From contig NZ_JAILYH010000007.1 of the NCBI RefSeq assembly GCF_019793435.1, forward strand, positions 186,001-250,000: 64,000 nt of DNA, read 5' to 3'. Within the stretch, counting starts at the first letter, position 1. The number at the start of each line of letters is the position of its first letter. Below the pieces are notes generated by a model. That model saw nothing but the letters and a program-made list of their open reading frames with translations. It made no database searches and was not told where the DNA came from. Positions 47,794 to 57,588 of the stretch are shown one piece after another. Position numbers and translations under genes: made by a program. Source of the DNA: Rhizobium redzepovicii. Its GTDB lineage: Bacteria; Pseudomonadota; Alphaproteobacteria; Rhizobiales; Rhizobiaceae.

Positions 47794-48198
47794 ATGACCA
47801 GAGCAACTTCTTCCGCGCCTTCGCAGCGCATGCTGCGCGTTGGCGAACAGGTCCGCGCCGCGATTACCCAGGTACTGCAGCGCGGCGAAGTGCGCGACGA
47901 TGTCATCGAAGCGACGGTGATCTCGATCTCGGAAGTGCGCATGTCGCCCGACCTGAAGATCGCCACCGCCTATGTGACGCCGCTCGGCGTTTCCGACCAC
48001 AGCGTGGTCATCGAGGCGCTGAACCGTCATGCGAAGTATATCCGCGGCAGGCTCGGGCAGCAGCTTCGGCAGATGAAATACATGCCGGAAGTGCGCTTCC
48101 GCGACGATACCAGCTTCGACAACTACAAGAAAATCGACGAGCTGCTGCGTTCGCCCGAGGTGCGCCGCGACCTCGACGGCGATAACGACGAACAATAA
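47794..48198 (+). CDS. rbfA: Ribosome-binding factor A
   Basis: A small KH-fold protein (134 residues) that matures the 5' end of 16S rRNA and is important in the cold. [21 protein letters not shown] opens the domain, [23 protein letters not shown] is the core, and [21 protein letters not shown] the end. The ATG giving [10 protein letters not shown] is preferred; an in-frame ATG 57 bp upstream adds a leader with tRNA-like sequence and no conservation. It is followed by truB after 13 bp. Confidence 0.96.
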   Translation: MTRATSSAPSQRMLRVGEQVRAAITQVLQRGEVRDDVIEATVISISEVRMSPDLKIATAYVTPLGVSDHSVVIEALNRHAKYIRGRLGQQLRQMKYMPEVRFRDDTSFDNYKKIDELLRSPEVRRDLDGDNDEQ

Positions 48199-48211
48199 AC
48201 AGAAGAGACGC

Positions 48212-49144
48212 ATGTCCAAACCACGCAAACCCAAAGGCCGGCCGATTTCCGGCTGGCTGATCCTCGACAAGCCGGTGGATTTCGGCTCGACGGAAGCCGT
48301 TTCCAAGATCAAGTGGCTCTACAAGGCGCAGAAGGCCGGTCATGCCGGCACGCTCGATCCGCTCGCCTCCGGCATGCTGCCGATCGCGCTCGGCGATGCG
48401 ACGAAGACCGTTCCCTATGTGATGGACGGCCGCAAGATCTATGAATTCACGGTCAGCTGGGGCGAAGAGCGGGCAACGGACGATCTCGAAGGCGAGGTGA
48501 CCGCAAGCTCGGACAACCGTCCCAGCGAACAACAGATCCGCGATATCCTGCCCGGCTACATCGGCACCATCAGCCAGGTGCCGCCGCAGTTTTCCGCCAT
48601 CAAGATATCGGGTGAACGCGCCTATGATCTGGCGCGTGAAGGCGAAACCGTCGAAATCCCCTCGCGTGAAGTCGATATCTTCCGGCTGACCCTGCTCGCC
48701 TGCCCGGATGCGAATAGCGCGCATTTCGAAGTGGAATGCGGCAAGGGCACCTATGTCAGGGCGCTTGCCCGCGATTTCGGCCGCGAGCTCGGCTGTTACG
48801 GCCATGTGTCCGGGCTGCGGCGCACTTTCGTGGCGCCCTTCGCGGAAGAAGCGATGGTGCCGCTCGCGGACCTCGTGGCGCTGGAAGCGATCGAGGACAT
48901 GGACGAGCGGCTTGCCGCCCTCGACGCGCTGCTGATCGACACCTGCGAGGCGCTATCGGCCCTGCCTCACCTCGTCATCAACGACGACCAGGCGCACAGG
49001 CTGAAGATGGGCAACCCGATCCTCGTGCGCGGCCGCGATGCGCCGATTGCCGAAAGCGAAGCCTATGCGACGGCCCGCGGCAGGCTGATCGCGATCGGTG
49101 AGATCGGCCAGGGCGAGTTTCGCCCGAAGCGGGTTTTTGCCTGA
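48212..49144 (+). CDS. truB: tRNA pseudouridine(55) synthase
   Basis: This enzyme converts uridine 55 of the tRNA T-loop to pseudouridine and acts as a tRNA folding chaperone. The protein has 310 residues. [17 protein letters not shown] is the family start. The catalytic Asp lies in [16 protein letters not shown] (near residue 47), and [21 protein letters not shown] and [15 protein letters not shown] follow. The C-terminal PUA-like region is present. It is spaced 13 bp from rbfA in one operon. Confidence 0.97.
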   Translation: MSKPRKPKGRPISGWLILDKPVDFGSTEAVSKIKWLYKAQKAGHAGTLDPLASGMLPIALGDATKTVPYVMDGRKIYEFTVSWGEERATDDLEGEVTASSDNRPSEQQIRDILPGYIGTISQVPPQFSAIKISGERAYDLAREGETVEIPSREVDIFRLTLLACPDANSAHFEVECGKGTYVRALARDFGRELGCYGHVSGLRRTFVAPFAEEAMVPLADLVALEAIEDMDERLAALDALLIDTCEALSALPHLVINDDQAHRLKMGNPILVRGRDAPIAESEAYATARGRLIAIGEIGQGEFRPKRVFA

Positions 49145-49238
49145 ACCTATGCAGCTGACGATTGTCAGGCGGTAGCGATGCGATATCTTCCTTTCGGGCG
49201 ATGGCCGCCCGAGGGGCCGTTGCGGCCCGGCAAGGGGG

Positions 49239-50096
49239 ATGATGATGCGCGCAACCGCGATCCGCATGCTGACGTTCTTTTCGATGTTTCTCACCGTTAC
49301 CGGCGCTCAATCCGGCGAGCGCTGGGCCGAGCTGCCGGCTTTTCCGGCGATGCCCGTGCCGAAGACCAGCGGCATGGCTGAGGTGAACGACATCAAGATG
49401 TATTACGCCGAATATGGTGAAGGCGAGCCGATGCTCTTCATCCATGGCGGGCTTGGCAATGCCGATGTCTGGGGTCACCAGATCGCCGAATTCGCCAAAG
49501 ACCACCTGGTCATCGTTGCCGACAGCCGCGGGCATGGGCGCTCGACGCGCAGCCAAAAGCCCTTCGGCTACGACCTGATGACATCGGATTATGCAGCCCT
49601 TCTCGACCATCTGAAGATCGGCAAGGTGACCCTGGTGGGATGGTCGGACGGCGGCATCATCGGCATCGACATGGCGATGAACCATCCGGAAAAGCTGACG
49701 CGCGTCATTGCCCAGGCCGCCAACGTCACGACCGACGGCGTCAAGCCTGACGTCATGAGCAACAAGACCTTCAACGACTATATCAACGTCGCCGGCGAAC
49801 AGTACCGGAAGCTGTCGCCGACGCCGAACGAGTACGACGCCTTCGTCACCCAGATCTCCGAGATGTGGGCGACACAGCCGGCCTGGACGGCAGCGGATCT
49901 CGGAAAGATCACGGTGCCGGTCACGCTCGCCATCGGCGATCACGACGAAGCCGTGAAGCTCGACCATAACGAGATGATGGCGAAAGAAATTCCGGGCGCA
50001 AAGCTGGTGATCCTGAAAGAGGCCAGCCATTTCGCCATGCTGCAGGATCCCGCGGGTTACGATGCGATGATCCGGGAGGCGATGGCGGGCCGCTGA
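49239..50096 (+). CDS. Secreted alpha/beta-hydrolase
   Basis: A 285-residue hydrolase with an N-terminal signal (RATAIRMLTFFSMFLTVTGAQSG), so it acts in the periplasm. The fold is marked by FIHGGLGNADVWGHQ (oxyanion hole), the nucleophile elbow VGWSDGGIIG with catalytic Ser, the Asp in IGDHDEAV and the His in EASHFAML. Three ATGs are in tandem at the start; any could serve after AGGGGG. It is inserted between truB and rpsO, which usually adjoin, so this is a local insertion of unrelated function. Ester or amide substrate unknown. Confidence 0.88.
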   Translation: MMMRATAIRMLTFFSMFLTVTGAQSGERWAELPAFPAMPVPKTSGMAEVNDIKMYYAEYGEGEPMLFIHGGLGNADVWGHQIAEFAKDHLVIVADSRGHGRSTRSQKPFGYDLMTSDYAALLDHLKIGKVTLVGWSDGGIIGIDMAMNHPEKLTRVIAQAANVTTDGVKPDVMSNKTFNDYINVAGEQYRKLSPTPNEYDAFVTQISEMWATQPAWTAADLGKITVPVTLAIGDHDEAVKLDHNEMMAKEIPGAKLVILKEASHFAMLQDPAGYDAMIREAMAGR

Positions 50097-50249
50097 AAAC
50101 CGCCGCGGGCGCTCCCCTCTTTCCATCGCTGCTTAATTGGTTTATAGGCAGCGCCAGCGTCAGGTTCGCCTGCTCGCATTCACGGCCAAAGCTGGACGGC
50201 ATCCCGGCTTTTGGCGACCTTTATCTCCTCTCTTAGAAAGGATCACCCG

Positions 50250-50519
50250 ATGTCGATCACTGCTGAGCGCAAGTCTGCGCTGATCAAGGAATACGCAACC
50301 GCCGAAGGCGATACCGGTTCTCCGGAAGTCCAGGTCGCGATCCTGACCGAACGCATCAACAACCTGACCGAACACTTCAAGGACCACAAGAAGGATAACC
50401 ATTCCCGCCGTGGCCTGTTGACGATGGTTTCGAGCCGCCGCTCGCTTCTTGATTATCTCAAGAAGAAGGATGAAGGCCGCTATTCCAAGCTGATCTCCAG
50501 CCTGGGTATCCGCCGCTAA
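50250..50519 (+). CDS. rpsO: 30S ribosomal protein S15
   Basis: An 89-residue ribosomal protein that binds the 16S central domain early in assembly. [34 protein letters not shown] and [19 protein letters not shown] are all family-typical. GAAAGGA lies 8 nt before the ATG. It is followed by a strong hairpin and then pnp; in E. coli S15 represses its own translation and the same rpsO–pnp order is found. Confidence 0.98.
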   Translation: MSITAERKSALIKEYATAEGDTGSPEVQVAILTERINNLTEHFKDHKKDNHSRRGLLTMVSSRRSLLDYLKKKDEGRYSKLISSLGIRR

Positions 50520-50525
50520 GATTGC

Positions 50526-50554
50526 CCGGCGGGCGCTTTCCGAGCGCCCGCCGG
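50526..50554 (+). terminator. Hairpin after rpsO
   Basis: An 11-bp perfect stem CCGGCGGGCGC/GCGCCCGCCGG with a 7-nt loop, 6 bp past the stop, then ATCCTGTTT. It could be the rpsO terminator or an RNase III target between rpsO and pnp. Confidence 0.7.
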
Positions 50555-50875
50555 ATCCTGTTTGGGGACACGGTTCCCGATGAAATGTTCCAGCCGCGCC
50601 CTATCTGCAAGCGGTGGAAAGATCGGCGGACCCGGATGGGCCGGTTCTGCCAAACCAACCGTTGACCTGTCATGGGGCAGGATTGCCGGATGCTTTCGGC
50701 CAAGGCTTCTTCAAAGCTTTGGCCTGGTTTTCTAAGGGATCTCGGATTTGTCGAGGAACCGAGGATGAAAAGCCTCCCGTTGTCTTGCCCGTGATACGTC
50801 ACATTATTTGCGGTCGACTGTGCGCTGCGCCCTGGTATCGGCGATGGCGCGTGCTCCCGCATTGAAGGACAAATC
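50555..50875. other. rpsO–pnp leader region
   Basis: A 320-bp stretch with no supported gene. It holds the hairpin at 50698–50724 and a TTGACC box near 50662 with no clear -10. It is probably the pnp promoter and 5' untranslated region. Confidence 0.5.
50698..50733 (+). terminator. Hairpin in the pnp leader
   Basis: GGCCAAGGCTT/AAGCTTTGGCC (11 pairs, one G-T) has a 5-nt loop and is followed by TGGTTTTCT. It is either an attenuator or the RNase III/PNPase autoregulation hairpin expected in front of pnp. Confidence 0.5.
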
Positions 50876-53014
50876 ATGTTTGATACACACACAGTCGAAA
50901 TCGAGTGGGCCGGCCGCCCGCTGAAGCTCGAAACCGGCAAGATCGCCCGTCAGGCCGACGGCGCCGTTCTTGCCACCTACGGCGAAACCGTCGTTCTCGC
51001 CACCGTCGTCTCGGCCAAGGCGCCGAAGCCCGGCCAGGACTTCTTTCCGCTCACCGTCAACTACCAGGAAAAGACCTACGCAGCCGGCAAGATCCCCGGC
51101 GGCTATTTCAAGCGCGAAGGGCGCCCTAGCGAGAACGAGACCCTCGTCTCCCGCCTGATCGACCGCCCGATCCGCCCGCTCTTCCCGGAAGGTTACAAGA
51201 ACGACACGCAGGTCGTCGTTACCGTCATCCAGCATGACCTCGAGAACAACCCGGACATCCTGTCCATGGTCGCGACCTCGGCAGCGCTGACGCTCTCCGG
51301 CGTTCCCTTCATGGGCCCGGTGGGCGGTGCGCGTGTCGGCTACATCAACGGCGAATACGTTCTCAACCCGCATCTCGACGAGATGGACGAATCGAGCCTC
51401 GATCTCGTCGTCGCCGGCACCTACGACGCCGTGCTGATGGTTGAATCCGAAGCCAAGGAACTCAACGAAGAAGTCATGCTCGGCGCCGTCATGTTCGGCC
51501 ATAAGGGCTTCCAGCCGGTTCTTGACGCGATCATCAAGCTCGCCGAAGTGGCCGCCAAGGAGCCGCGCGACTTCCAGCCGGAAGACTATTCCGCTCTCGA
51601 AACCGAGATGCTCGGCCTTGCCGAAGCTGAACTTCGCCAAGCCTACAAGATCACTCAGAAGGCTGACCGCTACGCCGCCGTCGACGCCGTCAAGGCCAAG
51701 GTGAAGGCACACTTCCTGCCCGAGGAAGGCGAAGCCAAGTACACGGCCGAAGAAGTCGGCGCGATCTTCAAGCACCTGCAGGCGAAAATCGTCCGCTGGA
51801 ACATCCTCGACACCAAGAGCCGCATCGACGGCCGCGACCTCGAAACCGTTCGTCCGATCGTATCGGAAGTCGGCCTTCTGCCGCGCACCCATGGTTCGGC
51901 ACTGTTCACCCGCGGTGAAACGCAGGCCATCGTGGTTGCCACGCTCGGCACCGGCGAAGACGAACAGTATGTCGACAGCCTGACGGGCATGTACAAGGAG
52001 CGCTTCCTGCTCCATTACAACTTCCCTCCCTACTCGGTTGGCGAAACCGGCCGCATGGGCTCCCCGGGCCGCCGCGAAATCGGCCACGGCAAGCTCGCAT
52101 GGCGCGCCATCCGTCCGATGCTGCCGACGCCTGAGCAGTTCCCCTACACGTTGCGCGTCGTCTCCGAGATCACCGAGTCGAACGGCTCGTCCTCGATGGC
52201 GACCGTCTGCGGCACCTCGCTCGCCCTGATGGATGCAGGCGTTCCGCTGGCAAAGCCGGTTGCCGGTATCGCCATGGGCCTGATCCTGGAAGGCGATCGC
52301 TTCGCCGTCCTCTCCGACATTCTCGGTGACGAAGACCACCTCGGCGACATGGACTTCAAGGTTGCAGGTACTGCCGACGGCATCACCTCGCTGCAGATGG
52401 ACATCAAGATCGCCGGCATCACCGAAGAGATCATGAAGGTCGCCCTTGGCCAGGCCCAGGGCGGTCGTGCCCACATTCTCGGCGAAATGGCGAAGGCCAT
52501 TACCGAAAGCCGCGGCCAGCTCGGCGAATTCGCTCCGCGCATCGAAGTCATGAACATCCCGGTCGACAAGATCCGCGAAGTCATCGGCTCCGGCGGCAAG
52601 GTCATCCGCGAAATCGTCGAAAAGACCGGCGCCAAGATCAACATCGAGGACGACGGCACCGTCAAGATCGCCTCCTCCTCAGGCAAGGAGATCGAAGCGG
52701 CCCGCAAGTGGATCCACTCGATCGTCGCCGAGCCTGAAATCGGTCAGATCTACGAAGGCACTGTTGTCAAGACCGCCGACTTTGGCGCCTTCGTCAACTT
52801 CTTCGGCGCCCGTGACGGCCTCGTCCACATCTCGCAGCTGGCGTCCGAGCGCGTTGCCAAGACGCAGGACGTCGTCAAGGAAGGCGACAAGGTCTGGGTC
52901 AAGCTGCTCGGCTTCGACGAACGCGGCAAGGTTCGCCTGTCGATGAAGGTCGTCGACCAGGCCACCGGCCAGGAGATCGCGAACGAGAAGAAGAAGGAAG
53001 AAGCGGCCGAATAA
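50876..53014 (+). CDS. pnp: Polynucleotide phosphorylase
   Basis: A phosphate-dependent 3'-5' exoribonuclease of the degradosome, 712 residues. Two RNase PH domains (about 10–230 and 310–545) flank a helical domain; [15 protein letters not shown] marks the second. A KH domain (near 560, [17 protein letters not shown]) and S1 domain (near 622, [17 protein letters not shown]) bind RNA. The ATG gives [16 protein letters not shown]. It is followed by a strong terminator. Autoregulation through the leader hairpin is likely by analogy with E. coli. Confidence 0.98.
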   Translation: MFDTHTVEIEWAGRPLKLETGKIARQADGAVLATYGETVVLATVVSAKAPKPGQDFFPLTVNYQEKTYAAGKIPGGYFKREGRPSENETLVSRLIDRPIRPLFPEGYKNDTQVVVTVIQHDLENNPDILSMVATSAALTLSGVPFMGPVGGARVGYINGEYVLNPHLDEMDESSLDLVVAGTYDAVLMVESEAKELNEEVMLGAVMFGHKGFQPVLDAIIKLAEVAAKEPRDFQPEDYSALETEMLGLAEAELRQAYKITQKADRYAAVDAVKAKVKAHFLPEEGEAKYTAEEVGAIFKHLQAKIVRWNILDTKSRIDGRDLETVRPIVSEVGLLPRTHGSALFTRGETQAIVVATLGTGEDEQYVDSLTGMYKERFLLHYNFPPYSVGETGRMGSPGRREIGHGKLAWRAIRPMLPTPEQFPYTLRVVSEITESNGSSSMATVCGTSLALMDAGVPLAKPVAGIAMGLILEGDRFAVLSDILGDEDHLGDMDFKVAGTADGITSLQMDIKIAGITEEIMKVALGQAQGGRAHILGEMAKAITESRGQLGEFAPRIEVMNIPVDKIREVIGSGGKVIREIVEKTGAKINIEDDGTVKIASSSGKEIEAARKWIHSIVAEPEIGQIYEGTVVKTADFGAFVNFFGARDGLVHISQLASERVAKTQDVVKEGDKVWVKLLGFDERGKVRLSMKVVDQATGQEIANEKKKEEAAE

Positions 53015-53038
53015 GCCGCGTCTCCCAGATTTCACTCC

Positions 53039-53066
53039 GGGCGCGGGAATCTTCCGCGCCCTTTTT
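53039..53066 (+). terminator. pnp terminator
   Basis: An 8-bp perfect GC stem GGGCGCGG/CCGCGCCC with a 7-nt loop and TTTTT. A classical intrinsic terminator 25 bp past the stop. Confidence 0.9.
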
Positions 53067-53081
53067 GCATCCTGGTTTTGC

Positions 53082-53126
53082 GCATGTCGTGGCCTTGAAA
53101 CCGCTCGACACTTTTGCGCGACATGC
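53082..53126. repeat. Dispersed palindromic repeat, copy A
   Basis: The arms GCATGTCG/CGACATGC enclose a core containing AACCGCTCGACACTTT. Copies with the same arms or core occur at 58315–58366 and inside the RIME-like element near 30523. It lies between pnp and the methyltransferase gene. Confidence 0.65.
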
Positions 53127-53144
53127 TTTAACGAGACGAGACCC

Positions 53145-54161
53145 ATGAGCCGCGAGACGCTGAAGACCCTGTTCCATCCCTTTGCCAGCGGCACGGTCGC
53201 GGCGCCCGGCGAGGCCGAGCGCGTGCTCTTCCTCGGTGCCGAGGCAGGCTTTGCGCTGCCGGAAGGTTTTGCCGCCACGCTGAGCGCCGTCCAGGGCTTC
53301 CGGCCGCTCTACCGGCAGCTTCAGGCGCAGCGGATCGAAGCAAAGCCTGAGATCGAGGGCGAGGACTACGATGCTGCCTTGGTGCTCTGCACGAAGCACA
53401 AGGGCGAGAACGAGGCCAATCTTGCCGCCGCCATCGCTCGCACGCGGGCCGGCGGCCTGATCGTCGTTGCCGGCGCCAAGGAAGACGGCATCCAGCCGCT
53501 GCGCAAGCGCCTCGAAGGTTTCGGCCTCGCCATCGACCATATGCCGAAATATCACGGTGTCGCCTTCTGGTTCGGCCGCCCTGCCGACGCCGACGAGATC
53601 GTCTCCAAGCTGGCAAAGGCGCCGGTACGCGTCGACGGCCGTTTCAATGCCACCGCCGGCATGTTCTCACATGACCGGGTCGATGCCGGGTCGGAACTGC
53701 TCGCCTCGCGCCTGCCGCAGGATTTTACCGGCGATGTTGCGGATTTCGGCGCCGGATGGGGTTATCTCTCCGTCGAGTTGGCACAGAGGTCGCGCGGACT
53801 GACCCGCCTCGACCTCTACGAGGCCGATCACGCGGCTCTGGAGGCTGCTAGGGACAATCTGGCGGAGAACTGCCCGAACGCGCCTGCGCGCTTCTTCTGG
53901 CACGATCTGGCGGGCGAGCCGGTCAAGGACAAATACGATCTCGTCATCATGAACCCGCCCTTCCATGAGGGCCACGCAGCCGAGCCGGCGCTCGGCCAGG
54001 CAATGATCAAAACCGCCGCATCTGCGCTACGCGGCGGCGGCCGTCTGATGCTGGTCGCCAATCGCGGCCTGCCCTACGAGCCGGTTCTGGCGGCGAATTT
54101 CAGGGAAAGCGGCGAAACCTGCCGCAACGCCCGCTTCAAGGTGCTGTGGGCGAAGAAATAG
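53145..54161 (+). CDS. RsmC-like 16S rRNA guanine-N2 methyltransferase
   Basis: A 338-residue SAM-dependent methyltransferase. The N-terminal half is an inactive duplicated methyltransferase-like domain (about 1–155), as in RsmC. The active domain has the SAM motif VADFGAGWGYLSVEL (near residue 198) and the catalytic NPPF in IMNPPFHEGHA (near 268). RsmC methylates G1207 and RlmG G1835; the family assignment is firm and the exact site is not. The gene converges on fabI, and a bidirectional terminator separates them. Confidence 0.9.
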   Translation: MSRETLKTLFHPFASGTVAAPGEAERVLFLGAEAGFALPEGFAATLSAVQGFRPLYRQLQAQRIEAKPEIEGEDYDAALVLCTKHKGENEANLAAAIARTRAGGLIVVAGAKEDGIQPLRKRLEGFGLAIDHMPKYHGVAFWFGRPADADEIVSKLAKAPVRVDGRFNATAGMFSHDRVDAGSELLASRLPQDFTGDVADFGAGWGYLSVELAQRSRGLTRLDLYEADHAALEAARDNLAENCPNAPARFFWHDLAGEPVKDKYDLVIMNPPFHEGHAAEPALGQAMIKTAASALRGGGRLMLVANRGLPYEPVLAANFRESGETCRNARFKVLWAKK

Positions 54162-54201
54162 AGTTTAGCCTGCCTCGCTACCGGGCATTCCATCGATAGA
54201 A

Positions 54202-54234
54202 AAAGGCCGTGCGCATCATCTGCGCACGGCCTTT
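54202..54234. terminator. Bidirectional terminator between the rsmC-like gene and fabI
   Basis: A 14-bp perfect stem AAAGGCCGTGCGCA/TGCGCACGGCCTTT with a 5-nt loop sits between the convergent stops. A and T runs at both ends allow action in both directions. Confidence 0.85.
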
Positions 54235-54256
54235 ACGTTTCACATCAAAGGAGTGT

Positions 54257-55063
54257 CTACTCGACGTCGGCCCTGCGCAGCGTGTCTAGCGTCGGCATGG
54301 AGGTAACGTTGAAACCGGCGTCGACGAAGTGGATTTCCCCGGTGACGCCGGCGGAAAGGTCAGAAAGCAGGTAGAGAGCCGAATTGCCGACCTGGTCGAT
54401 GGTGACGGTCTTGCGCAGCGGCGCGTTACGCTGGTTCCAGGAGAGGATCGCGCGCGCATCTGAGATGCCGGCACCGGCGAGCGTGCGGATCGGGCCGGCC
54501 GATATAGCGTTGACGCGGATGCCGCGGGGGCCGTAATCGGCGGCAAGATAACGCACCGAAGCTTCGAGCGCTGCCTTGGCGACCCCCATGACATTGTAAT
54601 TCGGGATGACCCGCGTCGAGCCGTTATAGGTCAGCGTCAGCATCGCGCCGCCGTCTTCCATTAACGGCGCGCAGCGCTTGGCGATCTCGGTGAAAGAGAA
54701 ACAGGAAATGACCATGGTGCGGCTGAAATTCTCGCGCGTCGTGTCGGCGTAGAGACCCTTCAGCTCGTTCTTGTCGGAAAAACCGATCGCGTGGACAATG
54801 AAATCCAGCTTGCCCCAGCGCTGTTCGATCGCGTCGACCAAAGCGTCGACCGAGGCGATGTCCTCGACGTCGCAGGGCACCACGAAATCGGAGCCGACTT
54901 CGGCGGCAAGCGGCTTGACGCGCTTGCCCAGCGCATCGCCCTGATAGGTGAAGGCGAGTTCCGCACCCTGTGCGGCAAGAGCTTTTGAAATTCCCCAGGC
55001 GATCGAGTGGTTGTTTGCGACGCCCATGATGAGGCCGCGTTTACCCTGCATGATTCCAGTCAT
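54257..55063 (-). CDS. fabI: Enoyl-ACP reductase (NADH)
   Basis: This enzyme completes each elongation cycle by reducing enoyl-ACP. It has 268 residues. MGVANNHSIAWGISKAL is the nucleotide site. The catalytic Tyr and Lys are in NYNVMGVAKAALEA (spaced Y-x6-K), and SAGPIRTLAGAGI follows. This is the triclosan-sensitive short-chain dehydrogenase type. I start at the ATG giving MTGIMQGKRG, 4 bp after the fabB stop; a longer frame overlaps fabB. It closes the fabA–fabB–fabI operon for unsaturated fatty acids. Confidence 0.96.
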   Translation of the reverse strand: MTGIMQGKRGLIMGVANNHSIAWGISKALAAQGAELAFTYQGDALGKRVKPLAAEVGSDFVVPCDVEDIASVDALVDAIEQRWGKLDFIVHAIGFSDKNELKGLYADTTRENFSRTMVISCFSFTEIAKRCAPLMEDGGAMLTLTYNGSTRVIPNYNVMGVAKAALEASVRYLAADYGPRGIRVNAISAGPIRTLAGAGISDARAILSWNQRNAPLRKTVTIDQVGNSALYLLSDLSAGVTGEIHFVDAGFNVTSMPTLDTLRRADVE

Positions 55064-55067
55064 TTTA

Positions 55068-56300
55068 TTATCCGTTATAGCGCTGGAAGACGAGCGTGGC
55101 GTTCGTCCCGCCGAAGCCGAAGGAGTTGGAGAGGGCGATATCGATCTTCGCATCGTCGATACGCTTGCGCACGATCGGCACGCCTTCGAATTCGGGATCG
55201 AGCTCGGTGATGTGGGCGCTTTCGCCGATGAAGCCGTGCTGCATCATCAGCAGGGAATAGATCGATTCCTGCACGCCGGCCGCACCCAGCGAATGGCCGG
55301 TCAGCGACTTGGTCGACTGAATATGCGGGATCTTGGCGCCGAACACTTCACGGATGGCGCCGATTTCCTTGCTGTCGCCGACCGGCGTCGAGGTGCCGTG
55401 AGTGTTGACGTAGTCGACGTCGCCTTTGACTGATGCAAGCGCCTGGCGCATGCAGCGGATGGCGCCCTCGCCCGAGGGGGCGACCATGTCGTAACCGTCC
55501 GAGGTTGCGCCGTAGCCGACGATTTCGGCATAGATCTTCGCACCGCGGGCCTTGGCGCGCTCCAGCTCCTCGAGCACCAGCACGCCGGCGCCGCCGGCGA
55601 TGACGAATCCGTCGCGGTTGACGTCATAGGCGCGCGAGGCGCTGTCCGGCGTATCGTTGTACTTGGAGGACATGGCGCCCATGGCATCGAAGAGGTTGGA
55701 CATCGTCCAGTCGAGATCTTCGTGGCCGCCGGCAAACATCACGTCCTGCTTGCCCCACTGGATCATCTCGGCGGCGTTGCCGATGCAATGCGCTGATGTC
55801 GAGCAGGCTGACGAGATCGAGTAATTGACGCCGTGGATCTTGAACCAGGTGGCAAGTGTCGCAGATGCGGTCGAGGACATCGCCTTCGGCACGGCGAAGG
55901 GGCCGATGCGCTTCGGGCTGTTGTTCTTGACGGTGATGTCGGCCGCCTCGATCAGTGTGCGGGTGGATGGGCCGCCAGAGCCCATGATAATGCCGGTGCG
56001 CTCGTTCTGAGCGTAGTCCTTCTCTTCCAGCCCGGAATCGGCAAGTGCCTGTTTCATGGCGACATGGTTCCAGGCGCCGCCCTGCGACAGGAAGCGCATG
56101 GCGCGGCGATCGACCAGTTCGGCAAGGTCCGCAGCGCCGAGCGCGGGGCTGCCCCAAACCTGGCACTTGAAGCCGTGTTCTGCGAAATCGCTGGAGAAGG
56201 AGATACCCGACTTTGCCTGCCGCAAGGATTCGGTGACTTCGGCGGCGTCGTTTCCGATCGAGGACACGATACCCAGACCCGTGACAACTACCCGTCTCAT
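55068..56300 (-). CDS. fabB: 3-oxoacyl-ACP synthase I
   Basis: This condensing enzyme elongates cis-3-decenoyl-ACP and is essential for unsaturated fatty acids. It has 410 residues. The thiolase-fold start is [17 protein letters not shown]. The catalytic Cys lies in [12 protein letters not shown], with the two His residues in [11 protein letters not shown] and [11 protein letters not shown]. The ATG at 56300 is chosen; the frame runs further into fabA's downstream region but without homology. It lies between fabA (44 bp) and fabI (4 bp) in one operon. Confidence 0.97.
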   Translation of the reverse strand: MRRVVVTGLGIVSSIGNDAAEVTESLRQAKSGISFSSDFAEHGFKCQVWGSPALGAADLAELVDRRAMRFLSQGGAWNHVAMKQALADSGLEEKDYAQNERTGIIMGSGGPSTRTLIEAADITVKNNSPKRIGPFAVPKAMSSTASATLATWFKIHGVNYSISSACSTSAHCIGNAAEMIQWGKQDVMFAGGHEDLDWTMSNLFDAMGAMSSKYNDTPDSASRAYDVNRDGFVIAGGAGVLVLEELERAKARGAKIYAEIVGYGATSDGYDMVAPSGEGAIRCMRQALASVKGDVDYVNTHGTSTPVGDSKEIGAIREVFGAKIPHIQSTKSLTGHSLGAAGVQESIYSLLMMQHGFIGESAHITELDPEFEGVPIVRKRIDDAKIDIALSNSFGFGGTNATLVFQRYNG

Positions 56301-56344
56301 CTGATCAAACCTTTTTTTGTTTCGTGAGCCGCTCAAGATGCGGT

Positions 56345-56860
56345 TCAGGCCGTCTTGTCTTTTGAGAGACCGACACGAAGATCGGCCGCCTGATATATGG
56401 TTTCGCCGTCCGCCTTCAACCAGCCATCGGCCGTACCGAGGACCAGGCGGCCGCGCATGACGCGCTTGAAGTCGATGCCATATTCGATCAGCTTCGTGTG
56501 CGGACGGACCATGCCCTTGAACTTCACTTCGCCTGTCGACAGCGCCATGCCGCGGCCTTCCTCGCCGAGCCAGCCCAGGAAGAAGCCGGTCAGCTGCCAC
56601 ATGCCGTCAAGGCCGAGGCAGCCCGGCATGATCGGATTGCCTTCGAAATGGCAGGGAAAATACCAATCGTCGGGGCGTACGTCGTATTCGGCCCTGAGAT
56701 ACCCTTTGTCGAAGGTCCCGCCCGTTTCGGAAATGTCGGTGATGCGGTGAACCATCAGCATGGGCGGCAGCGGAAGCTGCGCATTGCCGGGTCCGAACAG
56801 CTCGCCATGTGCGCAGGCGATGAGTTCGTCGTACGAGAAGCTGGACTGTCTGGTCGTCAT
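56345..56860 (-). CDS. fabA: 3-hydroxydecanoyl-ACP dehydratase/isomerase
   Basis: This enzyme introduces the cis double bond at C10, the branch point to unsaturated fatty acids. It has 171 residues in the hot-dog fold. The active-site His lies in [17 protein letters not shown] (near residue 73), with the Asp in the same segment (GLDGMWQ). It is first in the operon fabA–fabB–fabI, and the upstream region diverges from the irr gene. This gene pair is the classical anaerobic-type unsaturated fatty acid route. Confidence 0.97.
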   Translation of the reverse strand: MTTRQSSFSYDELIACAHGELFGPGNAQLPLPPMLMVHRITDISETGGTFDKGYLRAEYDVRPDDWYFPCHFEGNPIMPGCLGLDGMWQLTGFFLGWLGEEGRGMALSTGEVKFKGMVRPHTKLIEYGIDFKRVMRGRLVLGTADGWLKADGETIYQAADLRVGLSKDKTA

Positions 56861-57160
56861 AAAGTTTCTTTTCCCTCCCGCGTGAGCCCATGGATGTGAA
56901 CGTGTAGTCCAAGTTCTTCAGAAAATGAAGCACGAGCAAGGCGGCTTCATCCATGGTCCCGGACCAAGCTTGCGCTATTATTTGGTGGTCGCATACAGGA
57001 AGGCCAGGGCTGCGACCAGACCTATTTGCGTTAAAAGCCGGTTTTGGCGGCGTTTATCAGGCTCTTGTCCCCATTGAACTATTGAAAGGCTCCTGTGCAA
57101 AAGTTATACCGCTTGAAGAAACATGATTGAATTATGCAGGAATAATCGGAGTTGGTTTTG
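56861..57160. other. Divergent fabA–irr intergenic region
   Basis: A 300-bp stretch with no supported gene; promoters for fabA and irr are expected. I looked for an iron control element (TTTAGAA-N-TTCTAAA) and did not find one. Confidence 0.5.
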
Positions 57161-57580
57161 ATGACGGGTGCACTCCCGATCGCCATTGAGGTCAGGCTGC
57201 GCGGCGCAGGCCTGCGGCCTACCCGCCAGCGCGTCGCGCTCGGCGACCTGCTCTTTGCCAAGGGCGACCGGCACTTGACGGTCGAGGAACTGCATGAGGA
57301 GGCCGTTGCCGCCGGCGTGCCGGTGTCACTGGCAACCGTCTACAACACGCTGCATCAGTTCACCGAAGCCGGCCTCATCCGCGTTCTCGCCGTCGAGAGC
57401 GCCAAGACCTATTTCGACACCAATGTTTCTGACCACCACCATTTCTTCGTCGAAGGCGAGAACGAGGTGCTCGACATTCCGGTCAGCAACCTGACGATCG
57501 CCAATCTGCCAGAGCCGCCTGAAGGCATGGAGATCGCCCATGTCGACGTGGTAATCCGGCTGCGGGCGAAGCAGGGCTGA
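57161..57580 (+). CDS. irr: Iron response regulator Irr (Fur family)
   Basis: A heme-responsive Fur-family regulator of 139 residues controlling heme synthesis and iron uptake in Rhizobiales. The winged helix (about 15–85) has GLRPTRQRVALGDLL and PVSLATVYNTLHQFTEAGLI. The histidine cluster DHHHFF (near residue 100) is the conserved heme/metal site. The Cys-Pro heme motif of the Bradyrhizobium protein is absent, as in other Rhizobiaceae. The start is ATG with GGAG about 9 nt upstream; an earlier TTG is less likely. It diverges from fabA and converges on a TRIC gene. Confidence 0.93.
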   Translation: MTGALPIAIEVRLRGAGLRPTRQRVALGDLLFAKGDRHLTVEELHEEAVAAGVPVSLATVYNTLHQFTEAGLIRVLAVESAKTYFDTNVSDHHHFFVEGENEVLDIPVSNLTIANLPEPPEGMEIAHVDVVIRLRAKQG

Positions 57581-57588
57581 CGCCCGCG

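Noticed and set aside
44852-47806. 984-codon antisense frame opposite infB
   Set aside because: It mirrors infB, has extreme composition and no family signature, and is a shadow of high-GC third positions.
50804-52474. 556-codon antisense frame opposite pnp
   Set aside because: Same reason: a codon-bias shadow without ribosome site or domain.
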